A DNA stretch of 64,000 nucleotides from Osedax frankpressi (Eukaryota; Annelida; Polychaeta; Sabellida; Siboglinidae). The position numbers and the translations under genes were made by a program. This document shows positions 1-14,100 of the stretch, in pieces. The stretch spans positions 22,119,163 through 22,183,162 of the forward strand of contig OZ038315.1 in assembly GCA_964035775.1 (NCBI GenBank). Reading direction: 5' to 3'. Positions within the stretch are counted from its first letter, which is position 1. Every line of letters begins with the position of its first letter. The notes below the pieces were generated by a model. That model was given only the letters and a program-made list of their open reading frames with translations, did no database searches and was not told the origin of the DNA.

Positions 1-269
1 TATAGGTTCGTAGATGTATGTATATTGGTATGTGTATGTGTGTGTATGCGTGTGTTTATATGTGTGTATATGCGTGCGTTTGTATATGATTATGCAATAC
101 TTGCGTTATATAGAACGGTATATTAAATTATATACTCATTATATTATTACAATAGATATAGCTATTTTCTGTAGTCTATATGTATAATATATTGTCTGAA
201 TGATGTTATATCACTCCATCTTATATACACTTCACATTATATATATAAACGTATCATACTATTGAATAG

Positions 270-1277
<1,008 letters not shown>

Positions 1278-1429
1278 CCTTCTTGGATCATTAGATATAT
1301 TAATTTATGTAACTATTGCGCTCCCTTAATTATCGTGTTTTAAATAATTTCTAAACATAGCATAAACTATATAGACACGTATTTATGTTTACTAAGATAA
1401 TTTATATGTTTTGTTCTGTATAATTTTCG

Positions 1430-1435
1430 AATAAA
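1430..1435 (+). terminator. AATAAA poly(A) signal of the carboxypeptidase gene
   Basis: An AATAAA hexamer lies 153 bases past the stop codon, a normal distance for 3' end formation. It is only about 35 bases before the candidate first codon of the downstream micro-exon gene. Confidence 0.45.
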
Positions 1436-1468
1436 AACACCAATTATAATTGATATCAAATGATTTAG

Positions 1469-1973
1469 ATGTATGTATTATTTATGATTCTTAAACCAAT
1501 TTTATTTCGTTTATCTTCAAGTTAATTATTTAATATTATCATTATAGTTCTTGTTTAAATTCAAATACATATACACCAATACTATTAAAAGTAAGTTATG
1601 ATAATATATATATATACATATTATATATAGTTTTCTAAAATTAGTAACTATACAAGTATTTTATATTAATAAATATTATATTATTAGGTCTAGAAACGAA
1701 TGATGTAGTGGAAGAAGGTTAGTAAGTATGTATTATATGTTTACATATTAATAAGTTATTGTGGTATTTTATTCGAATATATGAATGATGACAGGTAATA
1801 TATCATATTTGTTGTCTAACAAACTATATATAATAATATATTATATTTCTTTAAATCTCTAGACGTTGATAAATAGTAAACCTACATTATATTAATTGCC
1901 TGATAAGTTGAATTATTAAGAAGTCCTACAATTTAAAAATATATTCTATATTTGTTTTACATAGACTGCAATC

Positions 1974-2020
<47 letters not shown>

Positions 2021-2055
2021 AAAATATATATATATATAAATATATAAATATATAT

Positions 2056-2088
<33 letters not shown>

Positions 2089-5000
2089 AATGGTTCACTG
2101 ACGAGAACAATACAACCACGGACTCTATAACAACTAATGAAATAAATGACTTAATAAATAATACTCATATAATATATATCGTACTTTTTAAATAATACAC
2201 CAATATACTCATATACTGAATCATACCACTTTATATGTCGATACAAATGTATTTACTCTATCCATATTGTTACATTAAATAAATTAAAAGTTGAAATGAC
2301 AGCAGACATTCACTAGCCAGAAAAAGTGTAGTCTAATGAAATATTTGAAATACAAATGGTGACTAATAACATCGATAATACGATTAACTGTGAATATATT
2401 ACTGATATTCGCAGATCACTGAATAAAACTCATCAACCGCAAAAGATAAAGAAATTCAATACATATTATCCACACGAAGCTACTTTAATTCAAAACATAT
2501 GTATACGATATAATAAAGAGCGTTTAGTATATATTTAGTATATATTAATTATACCGTTACAACTAAAACTACATGTTGAACTTCATCAAATTCCTGAGAA
2601 AAATTTTAATAAAAATTATGGATCAATCCACTGGGAAGTGCTTTCGCTTGAAATGCTGAATTGTTTATATTTAAAGATGACATAAAAAACTTGCAGGTAT
2701 TATAGCCCCGTTAGAAATAAGCTTGAGTATTTTTCAATACAAGTGATTCATAAGCAATGTAACCTTCTTTATTTGATACTTGAAAAGGTTAAAAAGGTTC
2801 AGCGGATAGGTATGCATGATTATTTGTAAAATGTTGAAACTAATCATATTACCAAAAAGTTGTTCTGCAAAAACACTGTCATATTTTGATAAATTTCCCT
2901 CCTTTTCATGTTATATAAAATATATTCAGATATTGTCTATCCAATTAATCAAAATATCTCAACAATATATCTGAAAACTAAAATAGCAGATAGAGTCTAG
3001 CCTGGATTACAAAGTATTTATAAACATAACTTTCTTCTAGAAAGCCTGATCCATAATATCAAAAGACATAATAGATATCCATAAATTACCAAGTTATATT
3101 TAATTAACGTCTTCAGGACGATAAATGATATAACAAATTGTAATATATTTGACGATTTCCCTATATTGCACATATTATTTGATATACCAAATATTTATAT
3201 TCCGATAATGTACACAATATTAGTTTTGAAGCATGGTTTTAAGTTTCGTCAGGGAGATAATGTTCTTCGATAATTTGTAATTTGGCTACAGTGCCCCTGA
3301 TGATGAACATCAAAGTGTTTACGGGATACCACTTGAAATGGAAGAATTTAAAAATCATATCATATGCCGATTATTCGGCATTAGTATTAAACTCAAAGGT
3401 TAAATACAAATATTTTGAATATAATTGATTGCGGTCAGATAACTTGGGCTTCCATCCACCTCTTACAAATATTCCAATATTTCATTCGTAAAAGGTAAGC
3501 ATAACACCAATGAATTACATATTAATAAACACTTATAAAGGCACTGGTTCAAATGAAACTGAGTAATATTTAGATATTCAGAACAAAACTTCCGTTGAGA
3601 GAAACTCTGATTAGATCAATTAAGTGAACCTGATTAGATCTGCATTTAATTCTAGACTTAAGAGTTATCCACAATTAGGTAAATTTTTAAATTCAAAAAC
3701 AGTAGTTGGGAAAAATGTAAGGATCCATGACCCTATCATAAATAACTTATTTACCAACTAAACCAATGTTATTTTATATTCATATTTCTGCTGGTTGCTA
3801 ATTGAATTGTTCTTAATTTTTTTTCCATGTATTAAGCTTTTTATTTATCCTATTATTTATTTGTATCCTCTAACAATATATATATTGTACAATTTAATAT
3901 ATTTTACAACATTTATTAAAACTGTATAGTAATCCAACATTTGATTTATATATATTTATAAAACATTTAATATTAAACCAACTTATTAAAAAAATTTATT
4001 TAATAGTAGAAAAAGTCGATACATCTACTAGATCAGATAATGAAAGTTAGTAACTTTCAGAACAATAATTATAATTAATTTCCTAATGCTATATATTATG
4101 TTTACATAAATTAAAGTTAAATAATTATGCAGCAATAAATGAATCCGACAAAGAAATGGGTTTTATTATTAGTATAGTTATTTTAAAATATATATATATA
4201 TATTATTTAGTAATATCCAAGATTACCTTGGTAATCTTGGGTAAAAATTAACTATATAAATATCTAAATATATCATATGTATTGGAAATGATTTGCTAAT
4301 TGAGAACATAGAACAACTTTTATACTATATGAAATATTCAGTGTTCATTCATTATAATTAAATATTGAATTCAAATTTTATTTCAGAATTAATAGCGATT
4401 AGAACACAAGAATTTCTTAAAAGTCAGTATTAATTTTTAAATAGAATTCTGAATATACCATAATATTATAATATACTAGAACGATTTAGTTATATATTAT
4501 ATATCATATAAGAAAAATCATGATTTTAAATTTTCTACAAACATATTACCTAAATTTAAATATTAATATTTATAAATAAATATATATGCACAAAAATTGA
4601 TTAATATATAATTGAATATCTAATTTATGTTTGAATTTAAAGAATATATACTACAAAAGCCTATATATACTACTTATATCCTAGTTATAATGCTATTTAA
4701 ACCTTTGCAACTAGTATAAATTAATATGATTCGAATATAAATACAACTGCGATATCACGAATATATAGAATATATAAATATTCGAATTTTTGTTTAGTTT
4801 TAAAATTACTATATTTAATATAAATTATAATTTAAACCATTTATTAATTGCATACAATTTTTACAACAGAATTTTCTGATTCGGATACTCGTTGGTTGAA
4901 TTAAATACTATATTATTAATAATAAATTTAATAATCTATTATAATAGTTATAGAAAGAGTCTAACTAAATACATTATTATATTATATCACTAATTAGATA

Positions 5001-8000
5001 TTTACATATTTGCAACTGGTTCAGTTAATAGCATAACTATGTAGACATATAACATTTATATCTAATTTTACCTTATATGTACACATAAGATGTCTTATTA
5101 TACTTAATATAGAAATAAGTATTCATAGTTATATAAATGTAGCTTTAAATACTTTGTTATCAATTTTAAATATATATATATATAGTTATTTAAGTTAAGT
5201 TTTTGAACTTCGTTAGGCAATGTATATGCATTAATATACATATAATAATTATTATATAATTAGATATTTAAATATTAAGATAGAAATCATATGCAAATAT
5301 GGTGTATAAATAACTATATCATATAGTATATAAATCAATATTACAATCATTAATATTAATACGTATTACATTATGTACAAGGTGAAATTTATATATTAAT
5401 TAACAGGTGAAAAAGTTGAAAAACCTTTTTTACCGAAAAAATGTAAGTAGAGGTCTAACATTATAATATATATATAAATATATATATATATAGATATATA
5501 TATACATATTATATTAATATAATTAATTATTTCATTTTATTTATTAATATAATCAAATAAACATTGATTACATTAATAATTGAGAAACAAAATAATATTC
5601 TATTTATATATATCTAGATACAAGGCGCAAAGAAAGTATTTTAAGACGTTAGAGCATATATATATATATATATTACATTATAATGTATACTAATGTATTA
5701 TATATATATACATATTAATATATATAAGTGCACTTACACATGTATATATATGCTAGTAACATATCTGGATATATAGGTTTATGCATGCCATATATTAAAA
5801 TTAATAATAGATTTTCATGTTTTAAAAAACATTTTAGAATTGTTATTCAATTATAATTTGTAAATTATCTTATTTTAAGGGCAATATTAATATAATTTAA
5901 TTATAAATAGTTATGATTGGTAACATAATTATGTGAATAAATCTATTGCTGTAGTGTAGGCAATTATAACCATTATTATTAGTTTATAATTATAAGATCA
6001 AATTAGTATTGTTTATTTAAATATATATTTATAATAATATACATATCATTGTAACTCATAGTTAAATTATACATTTATCGTAGTAAAAAGATTACGAAGG
6101 AGTTAGTCATATATAAAAAATATGTGTATTATTATATAATATCATATTCTTAATTTGTATTAAATATTCTTTTTACAAAAATTAAAATATATTTATATGA
6201 GACATTATCTAACTGCATATGTTAGATATTATATAGACTACTCATGTTATGATAGTACACAATCAAATCTAATTCAACACTATTAAATATTATCGAATTA
6301 ATAATTGATGCGATATAGTTTTTAAATTGACTTACTATGAAATTGCAATATCATGTCAACAGTACTGTAAAAATAGGACGTCCTATACCGATATATAATT
6401 TGTGTACAGAAAAATAAAAAACCTTTCGCCAATCTTTAAAATAATGATCATCTTTAAAAATTAATATTACTCTAACACATTCCTTTATATAACATTTATA
6501 TTTTACTAAAGACTAATCCCTAATTAACTCAAACACAGTGTCTCTCTATTTTTTTAAAAATCTACTGTAAGCTACTCCCACACATTTTATTTTTATTTAC
6601 ATACATGTAAATAGGAAATACAGTTCGTTCATTCAACATTATTACTCTATACCCAGGATACAATTTATTAATTACAAAATTAAAATTTGCTCTTATTTCC
6701 GTAACTTGTCATAGATTAAAAAAAGAGTAGCGAAGTAATTGTTTGTAATTTGTCGTAGTTTACGAAAAGAGTAGCGAAGTAATTTTTTGTAACTTGTCGT
6801 AGATTAAAAAAATAGTAGCGGGGTGACATTTTGTAACTATACTTATGTTATGAAAAATAGTAACAAGGTAATCTATAATAAATTGTCTTACATAATAAAT
6901 AGAATAGTGGCATAACTTATTTAAGAAATAGTTAATTATAACCTATGTATAACCTGTATGAGTATTTTAATAATTAATTAGTAGAGTTATGTTTAATAAT
7001 TTTCATATTAATAAATTATAGGTATGAGTTATATAATTTGATGAATACCATAAATGTTACTATTTTTATTTATGATTTATGACATATAGTAGTTATTTTA
7101 TAAATAAATAAATATGTTAAGATATATCAACATTTATTTTCCAATTTTTTCTTCTTCATTGGAAACATTCTATCTATGGCCTGCCTCATAGATTTTAATA
7201 ATTCTCCTAGTTTTGCAGCCCGATGAAGTTTCAATTCATGCATTTCTATAAAATATATTTTTAAAACTTAATATTTTAATTCTATAATGAATATAATTAT
7301 GATTAAATAATCTAGTTGTAAGTATAACATTATTTAATAACTAATTCATTAAAATACAATAATTTATAATTAGACATATAAATATTACTTTACATATATA
7401 ATTGAACATAAGAATATTACTTTAAAAATAAAAAAACATTCTAAAAATATTATTAAATTAATGAAATTAAATCTTGAATTTATATACAAACCGTTCACAT
7501 GTCTATAAATATTTTCTAATTCGTCCTTAATTCCTATTAGATTTATATCACCATTCCCGCCAATATTGTATTTAAGGCGAAGTTGTGGATCGGTGATAGA
7601 TAATAAAAAATTGTTAAGATACTTATTTTTTTTGTTGTCGAATTCTATTAGATTCATGTTTTCTTTCTAACAAATAAAATTATAGTTTTAGAAAAGTATA
7701 ATTAATTTTATAAAGTATGATTAGATGTAAATATTTACTAATAATATTAAATATTTTCAATTATGTATTTTTTAATAATTCAGCCACTAATTAATATAAT
7801 TGAATATATTCATTAATTGTTAATATATAATATAATATAAAATACTAACATATTCTAAATAGAATTCCGACATTATTCGGCTCAATCAGCTTCAATACCT
7901 TGTTAAAATAACAAATAATTGTATAAATATAACTTGTAAGTAAATATATTATAATATGTGGTTGGAGAGAGGGAATGGGGATTTTTGAAAGATTTTTGAT

Positions 8001-10445
8001 TAATGAGTTAATTTTATAATTATTTTATGTCATGATATTAATTATAGCATTAATTATTTAGCTTTATTGGTTAATTGTGAGATTATTACAGAGTTAATAT
8101 ATGTTTCTATTGTGGTGTTAATATATATTAAGGGGAGGTGTGCTCTATTTTTACTACAATGTAAAGAATAGGGAAAAGTTGCACTACTAAAATGACTACC
8201 TAATCTTTAATATTTATTATTTTTTGAAAATTTAAAAGCTTGTTTATTACAATAATATAGATACAAATAAAACATCAAACATATTTTTATTTGAATATAA
8301 AACTAGGAAAAAAACTAGGAAATTGTGTAATTAAAATTTTAGTCAATTTTTTAATTTTTATTTTCACTTTTAATTTTGGTATAGGAGTGACTTAAATGTA
8401 GGAATGTAGTGTTACATTTAGTAGTATAATATAGGTAAAATAACAAGTCAGAGATTTTATGTAGCCTTATAGCGTATATATGTATACATCTTTATTTGAT
8501 TTTTAACTTCTAAATATAATGTATTATATAAAATAATACACAATAGAAATAATATTGGCCATCTTAGATATTTTTTCTTTTAAATTTGTAACTTCATTAC
8601 TGAAGTACAGATGATTCATCTCTTGATTAACGTATTCTTAGTATCTTATTCAAATACCATATATTAATATCTAAATGTTAGTAGTAAAAACTCTAAAGAT
8701 CTTAAATAAAATTTCTTATATCTCATTTAGCAAAAATTAGAAAGATTAAACCTTTTAAAAACTTTCATTTAGCGCTCATTATATTTTTCTTTTAAATTTA
8801 AGATATTTATTATCCATTATTAACACTGAGATTATTTGATAACTATAATCGACATAATATAATAGTTTTAATATTCATATTATTTATTTTATATAAATTA
8901 CATACATTTTATATAATATAACTACAATTACATTATAATACTAGGTAAATTTTAATTAGATTATATCTATTATGTATTGATACTTTATATAATAATTATT
9001 ACTGTTTTTGTAACTAAGGTTATATTTGTAACCTCTAACTACTGTTTTGTAAACAAAGTTACACTTGAAACATATTTGTAACTAATACATTATAACCTGG
9101 GTAATGCTCATCTTTAAAAATTAATATTACTGTAACACATTCCTCGATAGATTAATATAACATTTATAATTTACTTGTACACATATGTACAAGTAATCAA
9201 AAATAACAATTTACACATACCTGTCCTGACCCATACCTAGGAATACATCTATATAAAAGTATTTAATACATATAATAGTGTAGTTACTGTTCAATTGAAC
9301 TACTATATAACTACTTAGCAAACGGCGTAGGAGATATGCCATTAAATGATGTCATTTTTTTTCCGCCAACTACACCACTTCACATTACCCATAATTTGCT
9401 CTGCCAAATCCTAACAGATCTTTATAAATAATATAGATCGCTAGACAAACCATTACTTGTATAAATCAACAGTATATTATCAATTTAATGTATTGTATAT
9501 AAAAATGCATCTGCTAATAATGATATAATATAGATACTCTCTGTTAAAATAAAAAATTGATCTCTTAAATTGTCTATTCAGTAAAATTCTTGATAAATTA
9601 GGAATCCAGATTTTCAATAAATATTGACTACCACTCAATCTAATTCTTCAATTATTTACAACTATAGTTACTGATTTTGTTCCTACATTCTTTTATTAAA
9701 TTATGAAGAATGTACTTAGTTTTATCAATGAAATCTAGTATAAATATTATTAAATCTATTTTAAATACTAAACAGTATATCATTTAATAGGATCAATAAA
9801 GTATAATTTCAATATTTTAAATTTTAATAATTATGTGTATTAAATTTACAATTAAATATATAATTAAACATACTTCTATTACAGGTAGAAGTATAAATAG
9901 TATGAAAAGTTTACAAACGGATAGTAAGTACTAATTCACGTTTTAAAATATATACTCTATATTCGTTCCTTACTTTTTTCCTTATTAATCACTATATCGC
10001 TTTCATTAGTTATTCTATTTTCTTATATCAATTATAAATAAGATAATAAATTAATTATAATGGTTCATATATATGTATAAGTTGTAGTATATATGCATTA
10101 ATTATATTTAATTATTGCTCAATAGGCTTGCATTTAGAGGAGTCTTACGTGGGAGGTCAGTCATTATAAATTACAATAGTACAAACAAAGTAAGTACTAG
10201 AAAGAGTAATATTATGTAACTTTGATCAAATATTTAATATAAATACAAATTAGTGATTAATGAAATTTACAAATAAAAAATATATATTAAATGATTTTTT
10301 GCCAAGTTCAAATGTTTGCAATTAGGCAAAAAAATATAATGATATAAAATAAATTCTAATAAATATTTTTTTTACAGATTTTGTAAATACACTAATAAAT
10401 TTTACCACAATTGATGGCTACAATTATGATTATATGGACAATTGA
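1469..10445 (+). CDS. Micro-exon gene (MEG-like), chain of tiny phase 1-1 exons
   Basis: No homologue is recognised. Internal exons read from AG..GT borders are 1688-1717 (30 nt), 4007-4045 (39), 4133-4159 (27), 4387-4422 (36), 4870-4890 (21), 5407-5442 (36), 5618-5647 (30), 6084-6101 (18), 9885-9923 (39) and 10126-10155 (30). The last exon is 10378-10445 (stop TGA). Every internal exon is a multiple of three, starts and ends in phase 1, and is open only through that join; no junction codon is a stop. Donors are GTTAGT, GTCAGT or GTAAGT in seven of ten. Sample peptides are LETNDVVEE, EKVDTSTRSDNE, LIAIRTQEFLK, EKVEKPFLPKK and LHLEESYVG, hydrophilic and charged. A hydrophobic start exon at 1469-1520 (MYVLFMILKPILFRLSS, phase 1 end) would act as a signal peptide but is the weakest part. 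The exons at 4870, 5618 and 6084 have poorer splice sites. More exons may have been missed in the 3.8-kb gap between 6101 and 9885. Confidence 0.6.
1975..2090. repeat. (AT)n microsatellite with AAATAT interruptions
   Basis: TA dinucleotides broken by TAAA steps, inside the first large intron of the micro-exon gene. The sequence just after it (2091-2190) reads open for about 35 codons, but has no acceptor site and is not called as an exon. Confidence 0.85.
2280..3790 (+). mobile_element. Decayed LINE reverse transcriptase
   Basis: This stretch is less AT-biased than the surrounding intron and has short open blocks in changing frames. Around 3225-3255 a frame reads HGFKFRQGDN, like the RQGD box of LINE reverse transcriptases. 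About 35 codons on, near 3360, another frame reads SYADYSALVLNS, like the YADD catalytic box with its second Asp changed to Tyr. The order and spacing fit a non-LTR reverse transcriptase. A further open block of about 40 codons at 3630-3765 (NLIRSAFNSRLKSYPQLGKF...) may be its 3' part. No intact frame exists. The clade cannot be named. Other kinds of degraded gene remain possible for 2280-3200. Confidence 0.4.
4217..4240. repeat. Perfect 11-bp hairpin in a micro-exon gene intron
   Basis: CCAAGATTACC, a TT loop, and GGTAATCTTGG. It lies between microexons 4133-4159 and 4387-4422. Confidence 0.7.
6440..6515. repeat. Dispersed repeat, copy 1 (copy 2 at 9100-9170)
   Basis: The tract ATCTTTAAAAATTAATATT(A) followed by ACTNTAACACATTCCT and TATAACATTTATA occurs here and again at about 9100-9170. 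Each copy neighbours GTAACT-type repeats, so both may belong to one element about 0.5 kb long. Confidence 0.55.
6701..6832. repeat. Three tandem copies of a 44-bp unit
   Basis: Units start at 6701, 6745 and 6789, each beginning GTAA(C/T)TTGTC(A/G)TAG and containing AGTAGCG(A/G)(A/G)GT; a partial fourth copy starts at 6833. A related sequence rich in GTAACT occurs at 8995-9090. Confidence 0.8.
7127..7873 (-). CDS. 105-residue hypothetical protein nested in a micro-exon gene intron
   Basis: Three exons on the minus strand: 7850-7873 (ATG, 8 codons), 7492-7666 and 7127-7245 (stop TGA), with phases 0/0 and 1/1 agreeing and 106 codons in total. It starts MSEFYLEY, continues KENMNLIEFDNKKNKYLN and SITDPQLRLKYNIGG, and ends in a basic helix (MHELKLHRAAKLGELLKS, then RMFPMKKKK). 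No signal peptide or membrane segment is present. The C-terminal half looks helical and may form a coiled coil. I do not recognise the family. It is transcribed against the micro-exon gene, inside its 6101-9885 intron. A TTTATT on the plus strand at 7065-7070 (AATAAA on the minus strand) is a fitting poly(A) signal. Confidence 0.6.
7880..9880. other. AT-rich intron without a supported exon
   Basis: This is the rest of the large micro-exon gene intron. A 12-nt phase 1-1 candidate at 8435-8446 has no convincing acceptor context and is left out. Apart from the dispersed repeat at 9100-9170 nothing is seen. Confidence 0.5.
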
Positions 10446-10592
10446 ATATACATTCAATAGAAATGTTCTTTTATTATGCAGTTATTGTATTTATTTTCTA
10501 TCTATAATCATATATATATATATATATATATATGAATATATTATACAATTGTAATATGAAAGTATGATACATTCTAATATATATTGTATTTT

Positions 10593-10598
10593 AATAAA
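10593..10598 (+). terminator. AATAAA poly(A) signal of the micro-exon gene
   Basis: AATAAA lies 148 bases after the TGA of the terminal exon and before the convergent 3' end of the ERICH6 homologue. Confidence 0.4.
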
Positions 10599-11116
10599 TA
10601 AATGTTTAAAAACTATATTTCTTGGTGATTATTTAAAATAAATGAAATATATTATCTTATGATAAATATATAATATAGTATACTATATTATATTCAATTT
10701 ATAGAATAAACAATATCTCATATTATAACTTAATAGCATTTATTATAAATGAAAATGGGGTTTGTTGTAGACTCTTATATATAATAATAAATAATAAATA
10801 ATAATCTTCAATATATATAATAACTACCGTACAAAAATATAAGAATAGAATACTTATATAAATATAATCTATTATTAATAATATTATATTAATATTAATT
10901 AATATTATTTTAGAAAAGACACGTAACTATGAATATAACAAGTTGTAAAATGTCACCATCACACAGTAAGAGAATTTGTAAGGAATAAATATTCAGATTA
11001 AAACTGTATCACTCTTAGCTACAATAAATTATATAAAACGATATCATACTTAATACTCATAATTAGTTAAGCAGTATAAACGAAACCACTCTGCAAAATG
11101 TAACGATCACTTTGTC

Positions 11117-14100
11117 TTATGAAACTACAACCTCGGGTAGTTTACGCAATCGACGCGATGGCCTCCTCTCTAAACCCGCCCCTTTAATTAACGAAGCCGC
11201 ACCCCCACAACAGACGCCTCCTCCTGCGCTGGCGCCCGTAGTCGGCTGCTGCTCCTCGGCTTCATCTCGACTGGAGCCGCCGGAGCCGTCGATCGCTTGA
11301 CCGGTGGCCGTAATCACGGCTCCGCCGGCCGTAACCGTGACGCCGTTATCGCCGGAAGTAGTGCACGCGCCAATTCCGCCTCCCCCGGACACGCCGACGC
11401 CAAACTTGCCAACGGCGTTAGGGAATCGCAGGAGCTCGGTAACGCGTCTCAACACATCTCTGTTGATAGGGAATTTGATGTAGCGGAAGAGCAGAAGATA
11501 AAGCGAAATGCGATGGCGTAAAGGGACGAGATGGGATGGAATGAAAGTGTATATGATTGATATTGATGAGTCGGAAATATATTTAACATAAATATAATAG
11601 CACGCAAATAATATCGATGCAGTATTTGGATATATCACAATTATTAAGGTATTATTTGGCAGTCTATAGCGTAGCACATTTACATACAGATTGAACAATT
11701 AAATATGATAGGAATCAGAGATATACTTGGGTAAAGTATTATAGTATCACAGACCTCTCGACTTTAAAGAATACAATAAATATCTTTAGTCGTATCAATT
11801 AATGATAACATCCATGAAGAGAATTCAAAATGATAAATATAAATGAATTATATAATATTATATAATATTAATCACGATTAACCTCACTCTTTTCTGGATA
11901 TCTTTTCTGTACTTGAAATTTTCGTCGATGACTTTTACTGGTTGTAATTCATCCAATGAGTATGGCTAGAAATTGTTGTAAAAGATGAAAAGTAGTAAAT
12001 TATACTAATAGTTATAATTTATATTATGACATTGAGAGCTTTGAAGGACATATATACAATTAAGTTTTATCTCGATGTAGTTAAAATTGAATTTAATGAG
12101 ATATTATGTGTCTTATTGAAGGAGATAGAGGTTATGTTACATTAGATATTAAACATGTAATAAAGATAATATTAAGGAAGGTATACTATGAGGTATTAGG
12201 AGATATTTTAAAAACTATATTAGAAAAAGTATTAATTAATATATTATTACTGTGATATTTTTAGAGTAGATATTCGAGGTTTTAGAAGAAATATTAGAAA
12301 AGATTTAGATTATATATTCGATATGATATCAAAGAAAGAATTAAAGGAGATATAAGAGGAAATGAAATATAAAATGTATATAATGTATTTATAGTAGTTT
12401 AAATCATATCTAAGTTGTATTAAGTAAAAATGTTTAGTTTTTTTATTATATTATTAATTATATAACTAAAGTATCAATTAAAATTTTTTATTATTTAAAT
12501 TAATAACTAAACAACAGTAAAACCATCTCTATTACCACTTATATCTTTAATGGAAATTGCACACAGTAATAGCTAGATATGATTACCTCTTCACTAACTT
12601 TTAATTTGGAGCCAACTTGAAATCTACAAGCATGTTTGGAAGACGAAAACGATAGAGTAATATTGTCCTGGGCAGCAACTCTGACCTTGAAGCGGGGTAC
12701 GGGCGATATTATTATCCACTACATTTAGTTATCTGAAGATTTAATGAATTAGAATATACAATTTTGGTTATAAATGGCATGTAAAATAAGTTTCAGCATA
12801 AGTAGTAACATTAAAAATAATTATAATTGTATTTAGAGTTACTTGGCAGCATTACATCCGGCAAAGAGATAGTTGGTCAAGATTAGTTTAAATTCGGATT
12901 CTAGTCAACTAACTTGTGTAGATTTCTAGTTATAGTCAAAAAGCGATTAGTTTTCAAACATAATAGGAAAATAATTTTAATGTAATCTAAAGATAATCTA
13001 TGAACTCAGGTCTAGGGGCCACGATAGCACATGTCTTTAAGGGGATGCTAATAAAGTATAAGCGTAAAGCTGCCTAAATATCTCATTGGAAAAACTAAGT
13101 CTAAATCAATACTGACCTTATAATCATTTAATTAAAATCTAAAATATAAAATAAATTGGTTTATTTAATATGTGATAATCAATACTATTTACCTAACATA
13201 TTATATTTAATTGGAGCAATATCTTAAGATGTAAAGAGATATTAATTATTCGTAATAATTACAATTAAATTAACCCGTAAGAAAATTTAGAATAAATTAA
13301 TATATCTATTTAAAGGTTGGCTCTCTTAAAATGCATTCATTAAGACGTTTATTATTGACCCCGAATTTCTTATCTCCCATATTGAAAACAATCGGTTGGA
13401 TAGGAGGTGCGTGAACGTGTTCTTTCGTATGCCAGTTCCAAATCCTCTTGCGACCTCCAAACTCGTTCAACTCCAAACCGCCAACTTTATTGATATACAA
13501 TCTGTGAATTTGTAGTTTAAAATGAGAAGCTATTCGGAATGATATTGGGGCACGATATTAATATTTCGTTTATGTTAACTTAAGTTTATCTATATATCGT
13601 TCTTTTTTTTTTAGATAATTAGGGATTTAATAGAATCAAATCTGAAAATTATATTAATATTTAAAAAGTCTAAGTATTTTTAAATACTAATTATCAAGTA
13701 CTTATAAGAACTAATTAGTAAGTACTTATACGTAATAATTGGTAAGTATTTATAATCGCTAATTACTAAGTACATATAAGTTCTATTTACTAAGTACATA
13801 TAAGTAATATTTACTAAGTACGTATAAGTACTTACTAGTAAGTATACATAGTGACATATATAACATATATACCATATCAATACTTATATACCTTATATGA
13901 ATACTTAAAATTCACACGCTTACAAAATCCGTGTAAACAATCAATAAAGGCGGTAACCTCGGTTTGGATTCGGCGAAGTCTGCTAGACAAGAACCGCCCG
14001 TGTAAAACACAGCGATCACGTGACCAGCCTCATTCTGAACCACATAAGTGTATACGCCCAGTTCCACCGACGATATCGTGATTGCAGGTTTACCATTACT

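Noticed and set aside
5618-5635. 18-nt version of the microexon at 5618
   Set aside because: Uses a weak GTATTT donor; the GTTAGA donor at 5648 gives a 30-nt exon in the same phase and fits the others better.
8435-8446. 12-nt phase 1-1 microexon candidate
   Set aside because: Weak acceptor, GTCAGA donor, and too short to exclude chance.
11112-11521. Plus-strand frames of 62 and 74 codons
   Set aside because: Shadows of the GC-rich last ERICH6 exon on the minus strand, which has phase and homology support.
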